NCBI RefSeq assembly: GCF_004792655.1
Contig: NZ_SRZC01000004.1
Span: 1 to 64,000 of the forward strand
Length of the DNA: 64,000 nt
Direction: 5' to 3'
From: Palleniella muris
GTDB lineage: Bacteria > Bacteroidota > Bacteroidia > Bacteroidales > Bacteroidaceae
Positions 27,980-38,000 of the stretch are shown one piece after another. The notes under the pieces are model-generated. The model saw only the letters and a list, made by a program, of their open reading frames with translations. It was not told the DNA's origin and ran no database searches. A program made the position numbers and the translations under genes. Every line of letters starts with the position of its first letter. Positions within the stretch are counted from its first letter, which is position 1.

Positions 27980-29002
27980 ATGGCAAAAGTGGTGACACTC
28001 GGCGAGATTATGCTTCGCCTTAGTCCTAATGGACAGGATCGTTTCATTCAGACAGACATTTTCCGCATCATCCCCGGTGGTGGCGAGGCAAATGTGGCAG
28101 TAAGCTGTGCCAACTATGGTCACGATGCTTATCTTGTGACAAAGCTCCCTGCTCATGAAATCGGTCAGATTGCTGTCAACTCTCTTCGCCGTTACGGTGT
28201 GAACACAGAGTTCATTGCACGTGGCGGTGACCGCGTAGGTCTTTACTATTGCGAGACAGGTGCTTCAATGCGTCCTTCAAAGGTCATTTATGACCGTGCA
28301 AACTCTGCCATCGCAGAGGCAAATCCTGAGGATTTCGATTTCGATGCAATCATGGAAGGTGCAGACTGGTTCCACTGGTCAGGCATCACTCCGGCTATCT
28401 CCGACAAGGCTGCCGAGCTGACAAAGCTTGCTTGTGAGGCTGCCAAGCGTCACGGTGTGACAGTGTCTGTTGACCTTAACTTCCGCAAGAAGCTCTGGAC
28501 ATCAGAGAAGGCTATCTCTATCATGCGCCCTCTCATGCAGTACGTTGATGTCTGCATCGGCAATGAGGAAGATGCAGAGCTCTGCCTCGGCTTCAAGCCT
28601 GACGCAGACGTTGAGGGTGGCGAGACAAATGCTGCCGGCTACGAGGGCATCTTCAAGCAGATGAAGGAAGAGTTCGGCTTCAAGTATGTCGTATCTACTC
28701 TCCGCGAGTCTTACTCTGCAACATTCAACGGCTGGAAGGCTCTCATCTATGACGGTAAGGAGTTCTATCAGTCAAAGCGTTACGAAATCAACCCAATCAT
28801 CGACCGCGTAGGTGGTGGCGACTCATTCTCCGGTGGTCTTATCCACGGTCTTCTCACTAAGGAGACACAGGGCGAGGCTCTTGAGTTCGCTGTTGCTGCT
28901 TCTGCTCTCAAGCACACTATCAACGGTGACTACAACCTCGTCAATGCTTCTGAGGTAGAGGCTCTTGCTGGTGGTAACGCTAACGGTCGCGTACAGCGCT
29001 AA
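27980..29002 (+). CDS. kdgK: 2-keto-3-deoxygluconate kinase
   Basis: A 340-residue PfkB-family sugar kinase that phosphorylates KDG to KDPG with ATP. The N-terminal substrate motif is GGGEANVAVSCANYG (residues about 33-47) and the C-terminal signature is DRVGGGDSFSGGLIHGLL with catalytic Asp281. RPSKVIYDRANSAIAE fits KDG kinases. Codon use is notably biased to a few codons, as in highly expressed genes, and the same holds for eda. It is followed by eda 68 bp downstream, forming a two-gene catabolic unit. Confidence 0.95.
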   Translation: MAKVVTLGEIMLRLSPNGQDRFIQTDIFRIIPGGGEANVAVSCANYGHDAYLVTKLPAHEIGQIAVNSLRRYGVNTEFIARGGDRVGLYYCETGASMRPSKVIYDRANSAIAEANPEDFDFDAIMEGADWFHWSGITPAISDKAAELTKLACEAAKRHGVTVSVDLNFRKKLWTSEKAISIMRPLMQYVDVCIGNEEDAELCLGFKPDADVEGGETNAAGYEGIFKQMKEEFGFKYVVSTLRESYSATFNGWKALIYDGKEFYQSKRYEINPIIDRVGGGDSFSGGLIHGLLTKETQGEALEFAVAASALKHTINGDYNLVNASEVEALAGGNANGRVQR

Positions 29003-29070
29003 TTGGTTGACAATTTAGGAATTATTTACTACTATTACTAAGGACAAATAAAAAAATAGTAAATAAAGTA

Positions 29071-29730
29071 ATGGCAAAGTTCGATAAGTTTCAGGTGATG
29101 GCGAAAATCGCTGCAGCACCTATGGTTCCTGTTTTCTATAACAAGGATGTTGAGGTTTGTAAGAATGTAATAAAGGCTTGCTACGAAGGTGGCGTACGCG
29201 CTTTCGAGTTCACTAACCGTGGCGACTTCGCTCACGAGGTGTTCGGTGAGCTCTCTAAGTGGGCTAACACAGAGTGCCCTGAGCTCGCTCTCGGTATCGG
29301 TTCTGTTGTTGACGCTCCTACAGCAGCTCTTTACCTCCAGCTTGGTGCAAACTTCGTTGTAGGTCCGCTCTTCAACCCTGACGTTGCTGTTGTCTGCAAC
29401 CGCCGTTGCGTGACATACTGTCCGGGATGCCTCACACCATCTGAAATCGGCAAGGCTCAGGAAGTGGGATGCGACTTCACAAAGGTGTTCCCGGGCGACG
29501 TTGTGGGCACAAACCTCATCAAAGGCCTTATGGCTCCAATGCCTTGGTCAAAGATTATGGTCACAGGCGGTGTTGCTCCTGAGAAGGAGAACCTTGAGAA
29601 GTGGTTTGCAGCAGGTGTGTTCTGCGTAGGCATGGGCTCCAAGCTCTTCCCTAAGGACAAGGTTGCAGCAGGCGACTGGCAGTACATCACTGACAAGTGC
29701 AAAGAGGCTCTCAGCTACTGCAAGAAGTAA
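29071..29730 (+). CDS. eda: KDPG aldolase
   Basis: A 219-residue class I aldolase that splits 2-keto-3-deoxy-6-phosphogluconate into pyruvate and glyceraldehyde 3-phosphate. The Schiff-base lysine is Lys138 in [10 protein letters not shown]; the general acid/base Glu is in FEFTNRGD (about residue 50). The phosphate-binding loop is VTGGV. The barrel is of typical length. It closes the pathway UxaA-KdgK-Eda present in this window. Confidence 0.95.
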   Translation: MAKFDKFQVMAKIAAAPMVPVFYNKDVEVCKNVIKACYEGGVRAFEFTNRGDFAHEVFGELSKWANTECPELALGIGSVVDAPTAALYLQLGANFVVGPLFNPDVAVVCNRRCVTYCPGCLTPSEIGKAQEVGCDFTKVFPGDVVGTNLIKGLMAPMPWSKIMVTGGVAPEKENLEKWFAAGVFCVGMGSKLFPKDKVAAGDWQYITDKCKEALSYCKK

Positions 29731-29822
29731 GAACCCTATACACGGCTGTTCACAGACAGGAGAATATCCAAGGACGCATTACAGTGTGTTTCCATGGACA
29801 GCCGATAATTGAGGAAAATAAG

Positions 29823-32800
29823 TTGTCATTTATAAGCAACATAACAGGCAGACTTTCTATCATCATAACGATGATGGGGAGTCTGCTTTCTTTTTACTCC
29901 TGTTCGGATAATGACCAAGTGGCACTGCGTCTGAACAGGATAGCCTACTCACAGCACTACCGTTCGCTTGAAAAAACAAAACTGTATGCTGACAGTGTCC
30001 TGACGCTTCCTGCTGCATCCGCAGACCAAAGGGCTGAGGCTTTGAACAATCTGGCTTTTCATCATATAGGCAAGATGCAGTATGCTGTCGCAGACTCTCT
30101 TTTGAGAAAAGTGCATCAGACGACGGACAACAGCATAGAACTTCTCATTGCCTCTGTCCAGCAGATGCGCATCTGCCAGCGTTGCTCTGCCAATAAGGAC
30201 TACTACCAGTACCGCCAGAATGCGTTGCAGCACTTGAAGCGCATAAAAACAGAGCAGCCGGCACTGTCGGAACATGAGCAGGAAAGGCTGTTGTACGGCG
30301 AGAGTGAGCTGTATCTTGTCTCCTCTGTCTATGACTATTATGTCGGAAACACAGACGCTGCAGTGGCGTCGCACCTGAAGGTTGACAGTCTTGTCGGGCT
30401 GCGCCGTGATACGGCACAGTACGTCGCTTTTCTCTACAATATAGGTTCCGGCGGCATACTCCGCCATGGAACAAAGGAAAACATTGCCCACCAAGAGCTG
30501 GAATGCCTGATGCTTTGCTACATCATCTCTCGTGAGAACGGCTACATTTATTGGTGTGCCAATGTCTTGCAGGCACTGAGTGAGCAAATGATGGATAACC
30601 CGAACATGGAAATGCCTGACGAACGCTTGGCACGAAGGTACATGGGCATTGACAGCATACAAGGCTCTTTCGTGCCGGGAACCCTTGCCGACAAGGCTCT
30701 GCGGCTGTTCAAGGACTATGGTGATGTCTACCAACAGGCGGCTGCATGGCGTACCTTGTCACGCTGCTATATCCGTATCGGTGACTATCCCGGTGCCGTC
30801 TACTCTCTGCAGCAGGCGGTGAAAGGTGATTCCGCAATAGCCCAGGCTCCTGCTCTCATGGCATCAATCCACGAACAGTTCTCGATAGCTTTCTCGGCAA
30901 TGGACATGAAGCCGGAGAGCGACCGGCACCGCAACACATATCTTGACCTTTACGAGAACACGCGCCAGGACAAGCAGTTGGAGGCGCGTGCCGAGCAGCT
31001 TGGCAGCCAAGTGCAATGGCTCAACATACTTATATATATAATAATATGTGTCGTTGCCGCGCTTTTGTTCCTCCTTCTCTATCTCGTCATGCGCCGCATA
31101 CGCATGACACGTGCCGGAAAGCCTTTGGCAAAAATGTCGTCAATGCAAGAGGAAAGCCGGCTGGGGATAGCGGATCTTGAAGAGAAATTGGAGGAGTGTG
31201 AGGAGCAATGTGCCATGACAGAGCATGAACTCTCCGTACTTCAGGAGACTTATGCAGAGCATCGCGCCAAGATGCACCTGATAAACTCGATGACACCACT
31301 CATAGACCGGATGCTGCACGAGACATCATCGCTTTGCGGAAAGGCAGAGTCGGAGGAGGTGCGTGAGGGGCGCAGGCAATACATAGTGGAGCTTGTGGAG
31401 CAGATAAACAGCCGGAATGATTTCCTTACAACATGGATAAAACTGAGACAGGGCGAACTGTCCCTCCACATAGAGTCATTCCCTTTGCAGCCATTGTTTG
31501 ACATCATACGCAAGAATGCCGCAAGCTACACGCATCGAGGCATAAGGCTTGAAGTGGAAGACACTGCCGAGACGGTGAAGGCGGACAGGAGCCTTACACT
31601 CTTTATGCTCAACACGTTGTGTGACAATGCGAGGAAATTCGCAGCGCGCGATGGTTATGTAAAGGTCTATGCGCGCAGGGAAGGAAATGGCAGCATGGTG
31701 GAAATCTCTGTCGAGGACAATGGTTGTGGCATGACGGAACGGCAGACAGAGCGTATCTTTGATGTGAAACCGATTGCGGACGAGGTGACACGTGGCATGA
31801 ACACTGCCGGCATGTCCCATGGATTCGGACTTATCAACTGTAAGGGAATCATTGAAAAGTACAAGAAGACCAATGCGCTTTTTGCCGACTGCATGACAGG
31901 TGTGGAGAGTGAAGAGGGCAGAGGCTCGCGCTTTTTCTTCCGTTTGCCTGTGGGCGTGAAGCGTCTTTCCATGGCGGTTATGGCATTTGCCTTGTCCTTC
32001 AGTGCCGGTGCACAGGACTATGTATCCCTTGCCGACAGCGTCTATGAGTGCAATGTGAAAGGCAGATACTCCGAAGCACTTGGCTTTGCGAAACGTTGCA
32101 TAGAGGAAATCAACGAGGATTATGTTGCCGGAGGCGGACAGCGCAACGACACACTGATGTTCTTTGACCGTGAGATGGCGTCTTCCGCAGACATGCGCTG
32201 GCTGAATGACTCCGTTCCCTTTGACTATCAGCTGCTGATGTCCTTGCGCAATGAGATTGCTGTGTCTGCTCTTGCCCTGCATGAATGGGACATCTATGCG
32301 TACAACAACATTATTTACACGCAGATGTACAAGGAATATTATGCCGACACCACGCTTGCCGACTACTGCCGGCGCATGCAGGTCACAGAGACAAACCGCA
32401 ATGTGGCGATAGTCCTTCTTGTCCTTCTGCTCTTCCTTTTCCTGCCTGTCTACTATTTTGCGTACTACAAATATGTCATCAAGGATGTCCGTTCTGCCAT
32501 GGATGCCATGCGCAGGGAAAGGAGAAAGCGTGAGAAACAGCTTGCCGAATTGCGTGAACGCAATGACAGAATGGCTTTTGAGCGTGACAGACTGCATGTC
32601 CTTGACAATGTGATGGCTAACTCCTTTTCTGCCATAAAGCATGAAACAATGTACTATCCTTCACGTATCCGCCAACTGCTTCTTGATGCGGACGCTGACC
32701 GGTCGTATTGCGAACTGGATGAGGTGACACGCTATTATCGTGCGGTTTACGGCATATTGGCGCAGCAGGCTATGGCAAACAGCCGTCAGAAACTTCCGCC

Positions 32801-33047
32801 TGCCATCCTCATGGATATTCTTCTGCGGAATCTTGCCCGGCTGAGTGGGCAGCGTAAGGCGGACATTTTGCCGGACGAAAGCGATGGGCAGTACATTATC
32901 TACCGTATAGATATCACGCGCCATGACGAGGCACGCATAAGAATCTGCACGCAGATAGTCCGTGACCTTGGTGAGATGTTCACGCTCCACAGGTGTGGCA
33001 CGACATTGGAAGGTTCTGCATTTCAGGTTGTTGCTCCAAAGATGTGA
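29823..33047 (+). CDS. double-sensor membrane histidine kinase-like protein (DUF5112/DUF5113 type)
   Basis: About 1074 residues if started at TTG 29823, which has a GAGGAAAA ribosome site and gives a lipoprotein-like signal ending FYSC; ATG 29871 is the alternative. Residues about 30-390 are a TPR-like sensor, with a membrane helix near 400, a coiled coil (about 430-490) and a kinase ATPase domain. The ATPase has N box FMLNTLCDNARKFA near 595, G1 EDNGCGM near 631, and G2 SHGFGLINCKGI near 666. A second hydrophobic segment follows (MAVMAFALSFSAGA, about 715), then a second TPR-like sensor, a second membrane helix near 860 and a DUF5113 C-terminus with His in KHETMYYPSRI near 938. No response regulator follows. 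It may sense uronates or cell-envelope state; the signal is unknown. Confidence 0.8.
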   Translation: MSFISNITGRLSIIITMMGSLLSFYSCSDNDQVALRLNRIAYSQHYRSLEKTKLYADSVLTLPAASADQRAEALNNLAFHHIGKMQYAVADSLLRKVHQTTDNSIELLIASVQQMRICQRCSANKDYYQYRQNALQHLKRIKTEQPALSEHEQERLLYGESELYLVSSVYDYYVGNTDAAVASHLKVDSLVGLRRDTAQYVAFLYNIGSGGILRHGTKENIAHQELECLMLCYIISRENGYIYWCANVLQALSEQMMDNPNMEMPDERLARRYMGIDSIQGSFVPGTLADKALRLFKDYGDVYQQAAAWRTLSRCYIRIGDYPGAVYSLQQAVKGDSAIAQAPALMASIHEQFSIAFSAMDMKPESDRHRNTYLDLYENTRQDKQLEARAEQLGSQVQWLNILIYIIICVVAALLFLLLYLVMRRIRMTRAGKPLAKMSSMQEESRLGIADLEEKLEECEEQCAMTEHELSVLQETYAEHRAKMHLINSMTPLIDRMLHETSSLCGKAESEEVREGRRQYIVELVEQINSRNDFLTTWIKLRQGELSLHIESFPLQPLFDIIRKNAASYTHRGIRLEVEDTAETVKADRSLTLFMLNTLCDNARKFAARDGYVKVYARREGNGSMVEISVEDNGCGMTERQTERIFDVKPIADEVTRGMNTAGMSHGFGLINCKGIIEKYKKTNALFADCMTGVESEEGRGSRFFFRLPVGVKRLSMAVMAFALSFSAGAQDYVSLADSVYECNVKGRYSEALGFAKRCIEEINEDYVAGGGQRNDTLMFFDREMASSADMRWLNDSVPFDYQLLMSLRNEIAVSALALHEWDIYAYNNIIYTQMYKEYYADTTLADYCRRMQVTETNRNVAIVLLVLLLFLFLPVYYFAYYKYVIKDVRSAMDAMRRERRKREKQLAELRERNDRMAFERDRLHVLDNVMANSFSAIKHETMYYPSRIRQLLLDADADRSYCELDEVTRYYRAVYGILAQQAMANSRQKLPPAILMDILLRNLARLSGQRKADILPDESDGQYIIYRIDITRHDEARIRICTQIVRDLGEMFTLHRCGTTLEGSAFQVVAPKM

Positions 33048-33116
33048 AAATCATTGGTGTATGCGATTCTCGCATTGGTCAGACCGATAAATGAATTGTA
33101 AATTATTGGTGTCCGA

Positions 33117-33422
33117 ATGAAAAATAATGACAAGCAGCAAAGCTCTTATATATCCCCATCTTATGAGGTTTTTCTTCAAAAAGGGGATTGTCTTGTAAAC
33201 CGCGTCAGCGGTTCTCTGCACAGGAATATCCGTACATTACGTACACAATCAGAGATGTATTCTGCGTTTTACCTGATAACACCAATAATCCAATTTAGTT
33301 GTTTAAAAAATTGGTTGTGCTCCACACATTATCGTAATTTCGTCGAACTCACGTTAAATAGGGTGTTGATATGCGAGTCCTCGCAAATGAAACTCATTTC
33401 AAAGTTAGTGATTTCTTATTAA
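33117..33422 (+). CDS. doubtful short reading frame (101 aa)
   Basis: The first 30 residues (MKNNDKQQSSYISPSYEVFLQKGDCLVN) resemble the small Bacteroidales proteins that begin with a Y-I/V-SP-x-x-EV motif and are otherwise uncharacterised. The rest (residues 45-101) has a composition not typical of a folded protein and may be a decayed tail. It lies 69 bp after the kinase gene in a 650-bp gap. It is kept only because of the N-terminal pattern. Confidence 0.25.
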   Translation: MKNNDKQQSSYISPSYEVFLQKGDCLVNRVSGSLHRNIRTLRTQSEMYSAFYLITPIIQFSCLKNWLCSTHYRNFVELTLNRVLICESSQMKLISKLVISY

Positions 33423-33554
33423 GTAAGACACCAACAGTTGTTTTGCTAATATGTAAACAAATGGGTTGTTGTAGTTTGCATATTGTTATCAAAATCGCAG
33501 TTTTGCAAAACTAATAAAACAAGAAATGTTAAAATAGTATAGATACAATGAAAG

Positions 33555-33642
33555 GTAACACTTTGCATGGCAAAGTGTTACCTTTCACTAAGTCAAGCGT
33601 TACCTTTCATCATGCAAAAGGTAACCGTTCAATGTGTCATTT
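33555..33642. repeat. 22-bp repeat array C (4 units)
   Basis: Units start at 33555, 33577, 33599 and 33621, each exactly 22 bp, opening GTAAC, GTTAC, GTTAC and GTAAC. The first junction forms a perfect 18-bp hairpin (33549-33566 with 33570-33587, 3-nt loop). It stands between the convergent kinase and helicase genes. Confidence 0.9.
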
Positions 33643-33701
33643 AATACCGTGTGTTTGTTACACCTGCAAGGGATTCCCGTTTTCAGGTGTCCGACGACTG
33701 A

Positions 33702-35036
33702 TCAGCTTTGAGGTTTCTCCTTTTTGCTTTTGTTGACAGGCTTGCGATGCGGACGGTTTTGCTTCTTTTTAGGGGCACCCTCCTTGTTTTGTTTTGCCTT
33801 GTTTGTCTTTGGGCGTTGTGAAGGTCGGGCGTTGCGTTTTCCTCCCTGATGTTGGCGTGATAAGTCTTTCTTTGCGGTTTTGTACTCAGGACCGTTTTCG
33901 AGACCGTCAGGCATAGGGAGCTTTGTGACCTCGCGTTCAAGGAATTTCTCTATCATCTGGAAATAATAGATGTCATTCTCGCTGACGAGAGTGATGGCGC
34001 GTCCGTCCCTCTGTGCACGTGCCGTGCGTCCTATGCGGTGGACATAATCCTCAGCATCATGCGGCACATCGTAGTTGATTACCATAAGGATGTCATCGAT
34101 ATCGATACCCCTTGATACGATGTCCGTGGCGACAAGCACATCAATCTGTCCTGCCTTGAAGCGGAACATGATGTCGTCGCGCTCCGCCTGTGTAAGGTCG
34201 GAGTGCATCGCCCCACAGTTGATTTTCATTCGTGTGAGCTTGGTGGCAATGTCCTTGACCTTCGTCTTTTTGCCGGAGAAGATGATTACGCGCTGCAAGT
34301 CGCCTTGACGGAATATGCTTTCTATGATGCGCAGCTTCTGCGGCTCGTAGCAGACGTAAGCCGCCTGTTGGATTTTCTCGGCAGGCTTTGACACTGCAAT
34401 CTTCACTTCCACAGGGTTTTTGAGGATTGTTTTTGCAAGTTCCTCGATTTTCTCCGGCATGGTTGCCGAGAACATTATTGTCTGGCATGTCGGCGGAAGC
34501 TCCTTTGCTATCTTCATGATGTCCTCGGAGAATCCCATGTCAAGCATGCGGTCGGCCTCGTCGAGGATGAAGAATGAGCAGCGTGAGAGGTCGAGATTTC
34601 CAATCTGCAGGTGTGAGATAAGGCGTCCCGGTGTGGCAATGACAAGGCCTGCACCTTCCTTCATGGCTTTCACTTCCTGGTCGAATCGGTTGCCGTCATT
34701 GCCGCCATAGACAGGGATTGAGGATATTCCGTCAAGGTAGTAGCCGAATCCCTGCATCGCTTGGTCAATCTGCTGTGCAAGTTCTCTGGTCGGCGACATG
34801 ATGACGCAGTTGATTGCATCGCTTGGAAAGTCGTCAGGGTAGTCGTCAATGAGCGAGAGCACCGGCAGGAGGTAAGCCGCTGTCTTACCTGTTCCCGTCT
34901 GTGCGATGCCGAGGACATCCTCGCCGTTGAGTATGTGTGGTATGGTCTTTTCCTGTATTGGGGTGCATTCCTCGAACTTCATGTCGTAGAGTGCATCAAG
35001 GATATTGTACGAGAGGTCTAATTCTTCAAATTTCAT
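33702..35036 (-). CDS. DEAD-box RNA helicase
   Basis: A 444-residue ATP-dependent RNA helicase. Motifs in order: Q motif (YDMKFEECTPIQEKTIP), I QTGTGKT, Ia PTRELAQQ, II DEAD in FILDEADRMLDMGF, III SAT, IV VIIFSGKKTKVKDIA, V ATDIVSRGIDI and VI HRIGRTAR. The C-terminal 60 residues are a Lys/Arg-rich tail (RNARPSQRPKTNKAKQNKEG) for RNA binding, as in RhlE-type proteins. It acts in ribosome assembly or RNA turnover. Confidence 0.95.
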   Translation of the reverse strand: MKFEELDLSYNILDALYDMKFEECTPIQEKTIPHILNGEDVLGIAQTGTGKTAAYLLPVLSLIDDYPDDFPSDAINCVIMSPTRELAQQIDQAMQGFGYYLDGISSIPVYGGNDGNRFDQEVKAMKEGAGLVIATPGRLISHLQIGNLDLSRCSFFILDEADRMLDMGFSEDIMKIAKELPPTCQTIMFSATMPEKIEELAKTILKNPVEVKIAVSKPAEKIQQAAYVCYEPQKLRIIESIFRQGDLQRVIIFSGKKTKVKDIATKLTRMKINCGAMHSDLTQAERDDIMFRFKAGQIDVLVATDIVSRGIDIDDILMVINYDVPHDAEDYVHRIGRTARAQRDGRAITLVSENDIYYFQMIEKFLEREVTKLPMPDGLENGPEYKTAKKDLSRQHQGGKRNARPSQRPKTNKAKQNKEGAPKKKQNRPHRKPVNKSKKEKPQS

Positions 35037-35082
35037 TAAATGTTTTTTCTTGTTTTGTTGTTTTTAAATTGCTGTGTTCTTT

Positions 35083-38000
35083 TTATTTTACCGTCCCACC
35101 TTTGGTTTCCACAACCGCAGGGGCTTCTACGGCGGAGAACTCCGGTGCATAGGCGCAAGATACGGTGCAAGTGCCCTGACGGTATCTTCCTTCGCGGTCG
35201 ACAAAGTACTCTGTCTCGATTATGTGTGTGCCTTTTGCCATCGAGTCGAAGTAATAGTTTGTCATGTTGTCCTTTGTCTCGCGGTAGTATCCGCTCCATG
35301 AGCCGCGTGCTGTGCCATCGGTCTTTGCTGATTGGTAGCCACTGAGCTGCTGAACCGGTTCAAGACATGCCGCACGGTTGTCGGTTACCTTCACGAAATC
35401 ATAGTCACGGTCGGCGTTGACAGTGATGCGCACAATGACTTTGTCTCCCACAGCAGGGTTCTTGTCACCGACAATCTCGCGTTTGACAGAGAAGCATGTG
35501 CCACGTGTCTTTACGGATGAGAGTGGCGCACGCTGTGTGACGAGCAGTCCGCCCCATGCCGTGCCTTTGGAATCCTTGGATGCAGAGAAGGCAGTCTGTC
35601 CCGGTTGGATGTCAATGATGTCACCGTCTTTCACCTCTTTTCCACCGATAGTCAGCTTATAGGCTATGTCGCGGTTCATCTCGATGTCATTGTTGCCGCT
35701 CATGAATGCCCATACCGCATCGGCAGTGTTTGCAGAATTGTCCCATTGCTGGGTGCGCTTCTCGTGCAAGAGCCACTGCTGCATCTCCTCAACGGTCTGC
35801 TTGTCCTCAGGGCAAACGATGCGGAGAGCCTCTATGGCAGCCACCTCGGTAGGAATCTTGTAGTTGCGCCAGGAGTAGTGAGCCTTGCGAGTGTCGTAGT
35901 AGCGTCCTGCCTCCGGCGTGTAGACAGAGTACTGGCGCATGCTCTCGATGAACTCCTTCGCTTTGGCGCGCTTGCCGTAGCGTGAGAGAATCACCGCACT
36001 CTGAGCCTTACCATAGATAGTGAATTCGGCAGGAATTTTCTCCAACAGGTTGACAAGATACTTGATGTCCGCTTCCGCTTTGCTGCCGAAAGTCTTGCCA
36101 TTGTCCTTCTGCAAGGCGCAGATGTAAAGGATTTCTGTCGCAAGCTCAGAAGGATGGACTCCCTTTGCAGACTTGAATTTCTTCAGTCTTTCCACCTCTT
36201 TGCCGAGACGCTCAAAGAGATAAGGCATCGCTTTCTCCAGCATCTTGTCTGTCTCCGCTGTCGCAATGTATTTTGAACGCAGGCGAGCAAAGTATTTGGC
36301 TATGCTTGCCGTAATGTAAGGAGAACCGCACATGCCTTTCCACCATGACCATGAGCCGTCAGAAAGCTGCATTTCGGCAAGCTCTTTTGTCACAGAAGTG
36401 AGGAGAGAGTCAGGCGTTTGGGCAGGATACATCGTGCCGACATACACCGCAGTGGCGAGTGACAGTGCATCCTTGTGTGCAGGACGGGTGATGTGAGGGA
36501 TAGCGTCAAGGACAACACGCTCAGCGTTTGCCGTGTAGCGCACAGTCATCTTGCGGTCGGTGCTGCCGTTGATGAGCAAGTCCTTGATGTTTGTTGTGAA
36601 GACGCTGTCACCACGTTGCATGAACGCAATGGTGGAGATAGTCTCCTCAACGGCAGGGAGCACAGGGATGAACTGCTGCTCACCGTCGCTGGAACCGTCA
36701 GCATCGGCAGCCACAATGCGATAGACAAGCACACTGTCATTGCGCGTTACGGCTGGAGCATCAAGGCTTACAGCCTCCGAGCCTTTTGCCTTGACAGTGA
36801 CAACAGTCTTCTTTTCCCAAAGGACTGTCTCTGCATCGGCTGCGAGGAGTTGCATTGTGACATTCGCATTGATGTCCTTGTCGGTGGTGTTGCTTACGGT
36901 TGCCATGAACACCGGTTGGTCGGCGTTCTTCTTTTCGCCTTCGCGGAGGAAGCGAGGGATGTTAGGCTTGACGATGATTGCCTTCTGTGCGACGCACGTT
37001 GTGTCAATAAACGCATGGCGCATCTTGTCATCATGGACGAATCCCATGAACCTCCACGTCGTCATTGTCTCAGGCATGCGGAACGACATGGTGAGGTTTC
37101 CGTCCTTGTCAGCTACGAGTGACGGTGTGAAATAGGCTGTCTCGCCAAGGTCAGTGCGCACGAGCGTTGAAAGATTCTCTGCGTCTTTGACCTCGCCTAA
37201 TTCTTCTGTGGTATCATATCCGCTGTCTTCGGCACTGCTTTCCGTGACATTAAATGTCCCGACAGCCTTTGGATCGGCAGAGTCATAGGCATTGCGTGCC
37301 GCTTGTTTTGCAGCGGCCATCATCAGCGGGCGTGCACCACGGATGCGTATTCCGCCGGCTGCGTTTGGCATTAATGCCATTTCTTCCTCAGCATAGTAGA
37401 GCAATTCCGGTTTGAAAGAGCCGTAATTGATATAATTTTCTGTCAGACTCTTGTAGGTTGCAGACTTGCTGCACCACAGTGATGTTGTGTTGTGTGCAGA
37501 CCAGTTGTTATAAAGGCTGAAAGAGTTTCTTATGACATCAATGCCCCAAGAGTGCTTTGCCACAAGGTCAAGGCTCTTGTCGAAGACAGTGGCAATCAGC
37601 GAGGCAGAGCCGGCAGGAGTGTTTTTGTCCTTTCCGCCTGTTATGCGCAAGCTCCATGTCTCCATAGCTCCTGGCTGTGTCCTGTCGCGAAATGTTGTCC
37701 AAGTTGGTGTGAGTTTGAGGTCAGGCTGCGGACGTTTGATGCTTTGTGTGTAAGTATAGGTCTTGCCGTCCCTTATTGCCACGCATTTTATTATAAGGTT
37801 TTCGCCGTATTCCTTTTTGTAGGTGAATGCCTTCTTGTAAGCCCCTTTCACTGTGAAGCGGTCGTGTAGGAGGCATTTTTTGTCAGCAAACAGTGAATAA
37901 TAGACATGCAACGGCTCGGTGGAAGCACTGTCACTGACGGTGAAAACGACATTTCCTTTATGTGGAAATTCTTCGCTGCTCACGTTGAATTTTACGAGTT

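Noticed and set aside
29697..29822. GTG start of the sensor kinase inside the end of eda
   Set aside because: It would add a hydrophilic 42-residue leader before the lipoprotein signal.
31476..32642. Long minus-strand frame of 388 codons inside the sensor kinase gene
   Set aside because: It has no recognisable domain and lies fully antisense to a gene with clear motifs; it is a codon-bias shadow.
33548..33736. Short frame starting in repeat array C, and the similar one at 50167-50424
   Set aside because: Created by the repeat sequence; the 22-bp period shifts frame in each unit.
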